The notes beneath the pieces were generated by a model. The model was not told where the DNA came from. It ran no database searches and saw only the letters and a program-made list of their open reading frames with translations. Of a stretch of 6,337 nt of DNA, positions 1 through 5,581 are shown piece after piece (position 1 is the first letter of the stretch; each line of letters begins with the position of its first letter). The DNA is from Pseudomonadota bacterium (lineage in GTDB: Bacteria; Pseudomonadota; Gammaproteobacteria; Burkholderiales; SG8-41). Location: positions 1 to 6,337 of the forward strand of contig JAEYXO010000095.1 in NCBI GenBank assembly GCA_023431245.1. Reading direction: 5' to 3'. The position numbers and the translations under genes are program-made.

Positions 1-138
1 GAGGACATCCCGCCCGAGGCGTTGCACAGCCAGGACACGCACAAGATCGTGCCGCCGCTGCACGGCGCGCTGATCAAGAACGAGCAGGACGTGCATCTCT
101 TCGAGCGGCTGGTGTTCATGTCGCGCAGGAAGCCGTAA
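1..138 (+). CDS. MoxR-family AAA+ ATPase, C-terminal fragment
   Basis: Only the last 45 residues are present; the gene begins before the window. Frame 1 is open from the first base and ends at TAA 136-138. The readable tail contains EDIPPEALHSQDTHK, then VPPLHGALIKNEQDVHLFERL. I recognise this from memory as the C-terminal lid end of MoxR-type AAA+ ATPases that are usually encoded beside a CoxE-like VWA protein. Walker A, Walker B and sensor motifs would lie upstream and cannot be checked. Such ATPases act as cytoplasmic chaperone-like remodelling machines with a VWA partner, and that partner is plausibly the protein at 1902-3083, one gene away. The stop codon falls inside or directly against the first heptamer of the following repeat array. 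The assignment rests on a short tail plus context, so it is good but not certain. Confidence 0.75.
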   Translation, partial: EDIPPEALHSQDTHKIVPPLHGALIKNEQDVHLFERLVFMSRRKP

Positions 139-203
139 TTGGTAAACGGTAATTGGTGATTGGTGACGGATCGCCAATTACCAGTCACCAGTCACCAGTC
201 ACC
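134..203. repeat. Inverted array of heptamer repeats, copy 1
   Basis: The left arm is a run of 7-bp units: GGTAAAC (141-147), GGTAATT (148-154), GGTGATT (155-161) and GGTGACG (162-168). A degenerate CGTAATT (134-140) precedes them and contains the TAA stop of the upstream gene. The right arm is the reverse-complement type: AATTACC (176-182), then AGTCACC three times (183-203). Perfect pairing is possible between 148-156 and 174-182 (9 bp), and near-perfect pairing between 155-167 and 184-196 (12 of 13). Several registers of a hairpin can therefore compete. No T-run follows, so a classical intrinsic terminator is not supported. The element fills nearly all of the gap between the MoxR fragment and the diguanylate cyclase, whose start lies 8 nt beyond it. 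A second copy is at 5516-5577. Confidence 0.85.
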
Positions 204-210
204 TCCTCTC

Positions 211-1908
211 ATGCAGACCCGCTTCCCCTCCAAACTGCTCCTGGCCCTCGTGCTGGCCGCAGCCCTGCTGCCGGCGGCGCTGCCGCTGCGCGCCCAGGAC
301 CTGCGGCCTGCGGAGAAGGTGGTGCTGCAGTTGAAGTGGAAACACCAGTTCCAGTTTGCCGGTTATTACGCGGCGCTGAAGAAGGGTTTTTACCGCGACG
401 CCGGCTTTGTGGTCGACATCCGCGAGGCGCAGGACGGCCTCGATCCGGTCGACAGCGTGCTGAAGGGCGAGGCGGAGTACGGCGTCGGCGCTTCCGAGCT
501 GGCGCTGCACCGCGCCCGTGGCCGGCCGGTGGTGGTGCTGGCGGTGATCCTGCAGCATTCGCCGCTGACGCTGATCGCCCGCGGCGGCGGCGTGAAGTCG
601 CTGCACGACCTCGACGGCAAGCGCATCATGCTGCTGCCGCAGGAAACCGAGCTCTACGCCTACCTCGAGCGCGAGAAGCTGCCGCGCAGCCGGATCGTCG
701 AGGTGCCGCACAGCTTTTCCGCGGATGACCTGGTGAAGGGGCGGGTGGATGCGCTGTCGGGTTATTCGACCGACGAGCCGTACGTGCTGAAAAAGCTGGG
801 CATGCCCTACAGCCTGTTTTCCCCGCGTTCGAGCGGCATCGATTTTTACGGCGACACGCTGTTCACCTCGGAGGCGCTGCTGAAACGCGATCCGCAGCGG
901 GTGGCCGCCTTCCGCGATGCCAGCCTGCGCGGCTGGCAGTACGCGATGGACCATCCGGAGGAAATCGCCGACCTGATCATCGAACGCTACGGCCGGCGCC
1001 ACAGCCGGGACCATCTGCTGTTCGAGGCGGAGGAGATGCGGCGCCTGATGCAGCCGCACCTGATCCGCATCGGCCACATCAACCCCGGGCGCTGGCGCAG
1101 CATTGCCGAGGTCTATGCCGAGTTCGGCATGCTGCCCGCGAAATACAGCCTCGACGGCTTCATCTATGACGAAGCGGCGCCGCGCGACCTGTCGCGGCTC
1201 TACCGCGGGCTGGCCGCGGCGCTGCTGGTGGCTGTGCTGGTCTCGCTGTTTGCATGGCGCCAGGCCGTGTTCAACCGCCGCCTGCGCGGCGAGGTGGCGC
1301 GGCGGCGCGAAGCGGAGGCCTACCTGCGCGATGCCAATGAGCAGCTGCAGGCGCAGCTCGAGGAAATCCAGGGCCTGCGCGACCGTCTGCAGGAACAGGC
1401 GCTGCATGACAGCCTGACCAGCCTCTACAACCGCCGCTATTTCGACGATGCGCTGGAGCGCGAGCTGGCGCTGGCGCGGCGCCAGCATTATCCCGTGAGC
1501 CTGGTGCTGATCGACATCGACCATTTCAAGCGGCTCAACGACGCCCACGGCCACCAGGCCGGCGATGCGGTGCTGCAGGAAATGGCGAAATACCTGACGG
1601 ACAACAGCCGTGCGGGCGACCTCGTGTGCCGCTGGGGCGGCGAGGAGTTCGTGGTGGTGATGCCGCATACGCCGCTCACCGGCGCAATGCAGCGGGCGGA
1701 GTCCTGGCGCAGCAGTTTTGCCGGGCATCCCTTCCGTTTCGGCGGCCTGGTGCTCAACAACACGCTGTCGGCGGGCGTCGCCGTGTGGCCCGGGGACGGC
1801 GACACGCCGCAGGAACTGCTGCGGGCCGCGGACCGCGCGCTGTACCGCGCCAAGAGCGGCGGGCGCAACCGGGTGGAGTCGGCGCCTCAGGACGGGCAGC
1901 CGTGCTGA
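211..1908 (+). CDS. Membrane diguanylate cyclase with NMT1/THI5-like sensor domain
   Basis: A 565-residue protein predicted to make cyclic di-GMP from two GTP in response to a periplasmic ligand. Residues 1-28 form a signal peptide (FPSKLLLALVLAAALLPAAL, ending near LRA). Residues about 37-290 are an NMT1/THI5-like solute-binding domain opening with LQLKWKHQFQFAGYYAAL. One membrane segment lies at about 334-349, followed by a charged coiled-coil linker (about 356-397) and a GGDEF domain to about 560. The cyclase shows DSLTSLYNRRYF at 400-411, an active-site GGEEF at 476-480 and an RxxD inhibitory site (R467, D470). It therefore looks catalytically intact and feedback-inhibited. The periplasmic part has no cysteines that I can find. 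ATG 211 is preferred over in-frame TTG 160, which would translate the repeat. No clear Shine-Dalgarno sequence precedes 211. The ligand is unknown; thiamine-precursor-like molecules are only suggested by the family name. Confidence 0.92.
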   Translation: MQTRFPSKLLLALVLAAALLPAALPLRAQDLRPAEKVVLQLKWKHQFQFAGYYAALKKGFYRDAGFVVDIREAQDGLDPVDSVLKGEAEYGVGASELALHRARGRPVVVLAVILQHSPLTLIARGGGVKSLHDLDGKRIMLLPQETELYAYLEREKLPRSRIVEVPHSFSADDLVKGRVDALSGYSTDEPYVLKKLGMPYSLFSPRSSGIDFYGDTLFTSEALLKRDPQRVAAFRDASLRGWQYAMDHPEEIADLIIERYGRRHSRDHLLFEAEEMRRLMQPHLIRIGHINPGRWRSIAEVYAEFGMLPAKYSLDGFIYDEAAPRDLSRLYRGLAAALLVAVLVSLFAWRQAVFNRRLRGEVARRREAEAYLRDANEQLQAQLEEIQGLRDRLQEQALHDSLTSLYNRRYFDDALERELALARRQHYPVSLVLIDIDHFKRLNDAHGHQAGDAVLQEMAKYLTDNSRAGDLVCRWGGEEFVVVMPHTPLTGAMQRAESWRSSFAGHPFRFGGLVLNNTLSAGVAVWPGDGDTPQELLRAADRALYRAKSGGRNRVESAPQDGQPC

Positions 1909-3083
1909 TCGAGTTTTTCCTGAAGCTGCGCCAGGGCGGGGTGCCGGCCTCGATCAAGGAATTCCTGGTGCTGATCGCCGCGCTGGAGAAGCAGCTCGCC
2001 TTTGGCAGCGTCGAGGAGTTCTACCATCTCGCGCGCACCTGCCTGGTCAAGGACGAGAAGTTTTTCGACCGCTACGACCTGGTGTTCGCGGCCTATTTCA
2101 AGGGTGTCGCCGGCATCGACGCGGCGATGGCGGTGATTCCCGAGGACTGGCTGAGGAAGCTGGTGGAGAAAAACCTCAGCGACGAGGAGAAGAAGCTGAT
2201 CGAATCGCTGGGCGGCTGGGACAAGCTGATGGAGACGCTGAAAAAGCGCCTCGAGGAACAGAAGGGGCGCCACCAGGGCGGCAGCAAGTGGATAGGCACG
2301 GGCGGCACCAGCCCTTTCGGCGCCTACGGCTACAACCCGGAGGGCATCCGCATCGGCCAGCACGAGTCGCGCAACCGCCGCGCGGTCAAGGTCTGGGACC
2401 AGCGTGAATTCAGGAATCTCGATGACTCGGTGGAGCTCGGCACACGCAACATCAAGGTCGCGCTGCGGAAGCTCAGGAAGTTCGCGCGTACCGGCGCGCC
2501 GGAAGAGCTGGACATGGAGGACACCATCCGTTCGACCGCGAAAAACGCCGGCTGGCTGGACCTGAAGATGGTGCCGGAACGGCACAACGCGGTGAAGGTG
2601 CTGATTTTTTTCGACATCGGCGGCTCGATGGACGACCATGTCCGGGTCTGCGAACAGCTGTTCTCGGCCACGCGCACCGAGTTCAAGCACCTCGAATATT
2701 TCTATTTCCACAACTTCCTCTATGAGCGGGTGTGGAAGGACAACCGCCGCCGCGCCACCGAACGCATCGCGACCTGGGATGTGCTGCATACCTATCCCCA
2801 TGATTACAAGGTGATATTTGTCGGCGATGCGACGATGAGCCCGTACGAGATCACCTATCCCGGCGGCAGCGTCGAGCACAGCAACGAGGAGCCGGGCGCG
2901 CTGTGGCTGCAGCGCGCGCTGTCGGTCTATTCTCAGGCGATCTGGCTCAACCCGCAGCCGGAGGCGGTGTGGGATTACCACGAGTCGATCGCGATCACCC
3001 GCGAGCTGATGGGCGGGCGCATGTTCCCGCTGACGCTGGACGGCCTGGAGCGGGGCATGCGGCTGCTGAGCCGCTCCCACTGA
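1902..3083 (+). CDS. VWA/CoxE-like protein, putative MoxR partner
   Basis: A 393-residue cytoplasmic protein starting at GTG 1902 (reading MLIEFFLKLRQ), with AGGA at 1889-1892 as a plausible ribosome site. It overlaps the diguanylate cyclase stop by 7 nt, which suggests translational coupling. The N-terminal half is helical and charged. A conserved-looking central stretch runs from SKWIGTGGTSPFGAYGYNP to LGTRNIKVALRKLRKFARTG. The C-terminal VWA domain begins near residue 232 (VKVLIFFDIGGSMDDH). Its metal-site motif is D238-I-G240-G-S242, so the first serine of the usual DxSxS is glycine. A second acidic/threonine element follows at VGDATMS (D309, T311). VWA proteins of this type work with MoxR ATPases in protein remodelling or metal-cofactor insertion. 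The target here is unknown. The MoxR fragment at the window start is the likely partner. No truncation or frameshift is visible. Confidence 0.88.
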   Translation: MLIEFFLKLRQGGVPASIKEFLVLIAALEKQLAFGSVEEFYHLARTCLVKDEKFFDRYDLVFAAYFKGVAGIDAAMAVIPEDWLRKLVEKNLSDEEKKLIESLGGWDKLMETLKKRLEEQKGRHQGGSKWIGTGGTSPFGAYGYNPEGIRIGQHESRNRRAVKVWDQREFRNLDDSVELGTRNIKVALRKLRKFARTGAPEELDMEDTIRSTAKNAGWLDLKMVPERHNAVKVLIFFDIGGSMDDHVRVCEQLFSATRTEFKHLEYFYFHNFLYERVWKDNRRRATERIATWDVLHTYPHDYKVIFVGDATMSPYEITYPGGSVEHSNEEPGALWLQRALSVYSQAIWLNPQPEAVWDYHESIAITRELMGGRMFPLTLDGLERGMRLLSRSH

Positions 3084-3084
3084 G

Positions 3085-3549
3085 ATGGACCTGGTCGAGG
3101 TCGCCGCGCCCGGACCGGAACTGGCGGCGGTGCGCGACCTGTTCCTCGAATACGCCGGATCGCTGAACTTCAGCCTCTGTTTCCAGGATTTCGAAACCGA
3201 ACTCGAAGGCCTGCCCGGCGCCTATGCGCCGCCGCGGGGCATCCTGCTGCTGGCGCAGGACGGCGGAGAGGCCGCGGGCTGTGTCGGGGTGCGGCCGCTG
3301 GATGCGGGGCGCTGCGAAATGAAGCGGCTTTACGTGCGTGAGCACCACCGCGGCAGCGGCCTCGGGCGGCGGCTGGCGGAGCGCGCGATCGCCTTTGCCC
3401 GCGCGGCGGGCTACCGCAGCATGCTGCTCGACACGCTGCCGCAGATGGAAGCCGCGACGCGCCTCTACCGCGAACTCGGGTTCGCGCGTTGCGCGCCGTA
3501 TTACGACAACACGCCGATCGGCAGCAGTTGCCTGGAACTGCGGCTGTAG
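3085..3549 (+). CDS. GNAT-family N-acetyltransferase
   Basis: A 154-residue protein, a normal length for a single GNAT domain. It would transfer an acetyl group from acetyl-CoA to an unidentified amine. Motif A is clear: MKRLYVREHHRGSGLGRRL at about 79-97 contains the Q/RxxGxG/A acetyl-CoA pyrophosphate loop as R89-G-S-G-L-G94. Strand and helix motif B follows as MLLDTLPQMEAATRLYRELGF, with the typical LYxxLGF ending. The start ATG at 3085 lies 1 nt after the VWA stop codon and has no good ribosome site of its own, so it is probably translated by coupling. The C-terminal YYDNTPIGSSCLEL resembles small-molecule GNATs more than ribosomal-protein acetyltransferases, which is an inference. Nothing in the sequence fixes the substrate, and a functional link to the MoxR/VWA pair is unproven. 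Confidence 0.88.
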   Translation: MDLVEVAAPGPELAAVRDLFLEYAGSLNFSLCFQDFETELEGLPGAYAPPRGILLLAQDGGEAAGCVGVRPLDAGRCEMKRLYVREHHRGSGLGRRLAERAIAFARAAGYRSMLLDTLPQMEAATRLYRELGFARCAPYYDNTPIGSSCLELRL

Positions 3550-3565
3550 CGCCGGGCCTCACACC

Positions 3566-3571
3566 GGGGGG
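3566..3571 (+). promoter_or_regulatory. G-rich ribosome binding site deciding the Ldh2 start
   Basis: Six consecutive G residues lie immediately before ATG 3572 and 6 nt before ATG 3578. Normal Shine-Dalgarno spacing favours the second ATG as the true start of the oxidoreductase, since the first has zero spacing. Confidence 0.5.
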
Positions 3572-3577
3572 ATGACC

Positions 3578-4630
3578 ATGACACAGCCTGTTGATCACGG
3601 GCGCCTGCTCGATTTTGCCGCCGCCGTCTATGCGCAGCAGGGCGTGCCGGAGGCCGACGCGCGGCTGATTGCCGACACGCTGGTGCAGGCCGATCTCTGG
3701 GGCCACCAGTCGCATGGCGTGCTGCGCCTGGGCTGGTACCTCGACCGCCTGCGCAACAAGGTGATGAAGCCGGTGACGACACCGGAGTTTGTGGTGGATG
3801 CCGGCGCGCTGGCGGTGATCGACGGCCATGACGGCGTCGGCCATGTGCTGACGAAGCTGGCGGCGGACGAGGCCATCCGCCGTGCCCGGCAGCACGGCAT
3901 AGCGGCGGTTGGCGTGCGCATGTCCAACCATTTCGGCACCTGCATGTACTACACGCTGCATGGCGCGCGCCAGGGCTGCGTGATGATGCTGGCTTCAAAC
4001 GGCGGGCCGGCGATGGCGCCCTGGGGCGGCCGGAAGAAGATCGTCGGCACCAATCCCTGGTCGATTGCGGCGCCGGCGGGCAGGCATGCGCCCTTCGTCG
4101 TCGACATGGCGAACACCGGCGTCGCCCGCGGCAAGATCTACCTTGCGCGCAACCGGCAGCAGCCGATTCCCGAGGGCTGGGCGATCACCGCCGACGGCGC
4201 GCCGACCACCGATCCGCAGGCGGCCATCGACGGCATCATCCTGCCGATGGCCGGACACAAGGGTTATGCCATCGCCGCGATGGTCGACATGCTCTCGGGG
4301 GTGCTGACCGGCAGCGGTTTCCTGTCAGCGGTGCACAGCCCCTACAAGACCGCCGAGAAAAGCAACTGCGGCCATTTCATGATGGCGGTCAATATCGAGG
4401 CGATGCAGCCGCTTGCCGAGTTCAACGCGCGCATGGAGCAGTGGGTTGCGGAACTGAAGTCGGTGCCGCTGGCCCAGGGTTTCGACGAGGTGTTTTATCC
4501 GGGTGAGATGGAAGCGCGTGCCGATGTGCGCAATCGCGCGCAGGGCATCACGTTCCCGGAGGACACGCTCGCGGACCTGCGGCGCATCGCGGCCGAGACC
4601 GGGCTCCGCTCACGGCTGCCCTTCGACTGA
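3578..4630 (+). CDS. Ldh2/MDH2-type NAD(P)-dependent 2-hydroxyacid oxidoreductase
   Basis: A 350-residue cytoplasmic enzyme of the Ldh2/MDH2 family, which lacks a classical Rossmann fold. Members include malate/L-lactate, sulfolactate and ureidoglycolate dehydrogenases, diketogulonate reductase and cyclic-imine reductases. Family signatures visible are SHGVLRL (S45-H46, R50), SNHFGTCMYY with the likely catalytic-region H118, GTNPWSIAAP and FVVDMANTGVARGKI in the nucleotide/substrate region, and GHKGYA at 226-231. The length is normal and the reading frame intact. ATG 3578 is chosen for its spacing from the G-run; ATG 3572 would add two residues. The gene starts 28 nt after the GNAT stop and is probably last in the operon. 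Its 3' end overlaps the convergent methyltransferase gene by 21 bp. The substrate cannot be named from sequence alone. No regulatory gene lies beside it to suggest a pathway. Confidence 0.9.
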   Translation: MTQPVDHGRLLDFAAAVYAQQGVPEADARLIADTLVQADLWGHQSHGVLRLGWYLDRLRNKVMKPVTTPEFVVDAGALAVIDGHDGVGHVLTKLAADEAIRRARQHGIAAVGVRMSNHFGTCMYYTLHGARQGCVMMLASNGGPAMAPWGGRKKIVGTNPWSIAAPAGRHAPFVVDMANTGVARGKIYLARNRQQPIPEGWAITADGAPTTDPQAAIDGIILPMAGHKGYAIAAMVDMLSGVLTGSGFLSAVHSPYKTAEKSNCGHFMMAVNIEAMQPLAEFNARMEQWVAELKSVPLAQGFDEVFYPGEMEARADVRNRAQGITFPEDTLADLRRIAAETGLRSRLPFD

Positions 4631-5479
4631 GCGCGCGGCTTCCAGGCCGAGCATCGCCGCCTTGCGTTCAGTGCCCCAGCGGTAGCCGCTGATGACGCCC
4701 GAGGCACGGATCACGCGGTGGCAGGGGATCAGCCAGGCAATCGTATTGGCGCCGACCGCGGTGCCTACCGCGCGCGCGGCTTCCGGCCGGCCGACCGCGG
4801 CGGCGAGTTCGCCATAGGTGGTTAGCGCGCCGGGCGGCAGGGCCAGCAGTGCGCGCCAGACCTGGACCTGGAAGTTGCTGCCTTTGACCAGCACGGCCAG
4901 CGGCTGCCGCGATCCTGCCAGCGGCATGAAGATGCGCTGCGCGATGTCTGCGGTGGCGGCCTTGTCCCGGATCAGCGTCGCACGCGGCCAGGACTCGCGC
5001 AGCCTTGCCATGCCCTCTTCAGCATCCGCGACGAAATGCAGCGCGCAGACACCGCGCGCAGTGAGGCCGATCAGGGCGCTGCCGAAGGGCGTGTCGTGCA
5101 GGCTCCAGCGGATGCCGATGCCGGCGCCGCCGCTGAGGGCCTCGCCCGGCGACACCGCCTCCAGCGTCACGAACAGGTCATGCAGCCGGCCGCCGCCGGA
5201 AAGTCCGATTTCAGCCGCCAGATCCAGCGTGTTGCGGGTGGCGGCGAGGCGGCGCTTTGCGTCCTCGACGGTCAGGAACTGCAGGAAACGTTTCGGGCTG
5301 ACGCCGGCCCAGCGCGTGAACAGGCGCTGGAAGTGGTGTTCGCTCAAGCCGGCCTGGCGCGCGGCAGCGGCAAGGTCGGGCTGTGTCGCGGCATTGTCGC
5401 GCAGGAAGCCGATGGCGCGGGCGATGCGCTCGTAGTCGCGCGCGGGGGAATCAGTGCGGGAGTCCATGGCGCAGAGCAT
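4610..5479 (-). CDS. AraC-type HTH fused to O6-alkylguanine-DNA methyltransferase (Ada-like, lacks N-terminal Cys domain)
   Basis: A 289-residue suicide DNA-repair protein that would move the alkyl group from O6-alkylguanine to its own cysteine. Residues about 15-110 form an AraC/Ada-type DNA-binding region, with AARQAGLSEHHFQRLFTRW at 39-57 and GVSPKRFLQFL following. Residues about 125-200 match the N-terminal RNase-H-like part of methyltransferases. From about 205 comes the catalytic domain, with FQVQVWRALLALPPGALTTY, the hinge GANTIAW and the active-site I-P-C253-H-R-V. The zinc/cysteine domain that senses methylphosphotriesters in E. coli Ada is absent, as in a known shorter class of HTH-methyltransferase fusions. 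Whether it still activates transcription is unclear. ATG 5467 is an alternative start giving 285 residues; neither has an evident ribosome site. The gene lies downstream of the secretion ATPase on the same strand, separated by the second heptamer element. Confidence 0.92.
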   Translation of the reverse strand: MLCAMDSRTDSPARDYERIARAIGFLRDNAATQPDLAAAARQAGLSEHHFQRLFTRWAGVSPKRFLQFLTVEDAKRRLAATRNTLDLAAEIGLSGGGRLHDLFVTLEAVSPGEALSGGAGIGIRWSLHDTPFGSALIGLTARGVCALHFVADAEEGMARLRESWPRATLIRDKAATADIAQRIFMPLAGSRQPLAVLVKGSNFQVQVWRALLALPPGALTTYGELAAAVGRPEAARAVGTAVGANTIAWLIPCHRVIRASGVISGYRWGTERKAAMLGLEAARSVEGQP

Positions 5480-5515
5480 AAGGCGGCTGCGCGGGCGGGG
5501 CTACCCGGATCTTGC

Positions 5516-5577
5516 GGTAATTGGTGACTGGTCATTGGTGATTGCTGCTGCCTGATTCCCGCTAATTACCAGTCACC
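5516..5577. repeat. Inverted array of heptamer repeats, copy 2
   Basis: Four tandem 7-bp units form one arm: GGTAATT (5516-5522), GGTGACT (5523-5529), GGTCATT (5530-5536) and GGTGATT (5537-5543). After a 20-bp spacer, two reverse-complement units follow: AATTACC (5564-5570) and AGTCACC (5571-5577). The ten bases 5523-5532 pair perfectly with 5568-5577. AATTACCAGTCACC is shared exactly with copy 1 (176-189), as is GGTAATTGGTGA (148-159). The element ends 4 nt from the stop codon of the minus-strand ATPase and fills most of the gap before the methyltransferase gene. No T-run is evident. A role as an mRNA 3'-end or processing hairpin is possible but is inference. Confidence 0.85.
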
Positions 5578-5581
5578 GCCG

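Noticed and set aside
134..203. CRISPR array or riboswitch
   Set aside because: Units are 7 bp, contiguous, without unique spacers, and arranged as inverted arms. No riboswitch core is recognisable.
160..210. Upstream TTG start giving a 582-residue cyclase
   Set aside because: The extra 17 residues are translated from the heptamer repeat, and the signal peptide begins cleanly at ATG 211.
199..1728. Long minus-strand open frame (509 codons) opposite the cyclase
   Set aside because: The translation is rich in His, Gln, Arg and Ala with no recognisable motifs. It is the usual antisense shadow of a GC-rich gene with strong third-position bias.
1626..1901. N-terminal extension of the VWA gene into the cyclase
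   Set aside because: This part is the GGDEF coding region in another frame. Homologue-like sequence starts at LIEFFLKLRQ, so GTG 1902 is the start.
1887..3080. Long minus-strand open frame (397 codons) opposite the VWA gene
   Set aside because: Low-complexity composition with no family motif; the plus-strand frame has clear VWA/CoxE-like signatures.
5036..5527. Plus-strand open frame opposite the methyltransferase
   Set aside because: It encodes Ala/Arg/Gly-rich sequence without motifs and lies over a convincing minus-strand gene.
5480..5581. Promoter for the methyltransferase gene
   Set aside because: I could not find a convincing -35/-10 pair on the minus strand in this gap, so none is annotated.
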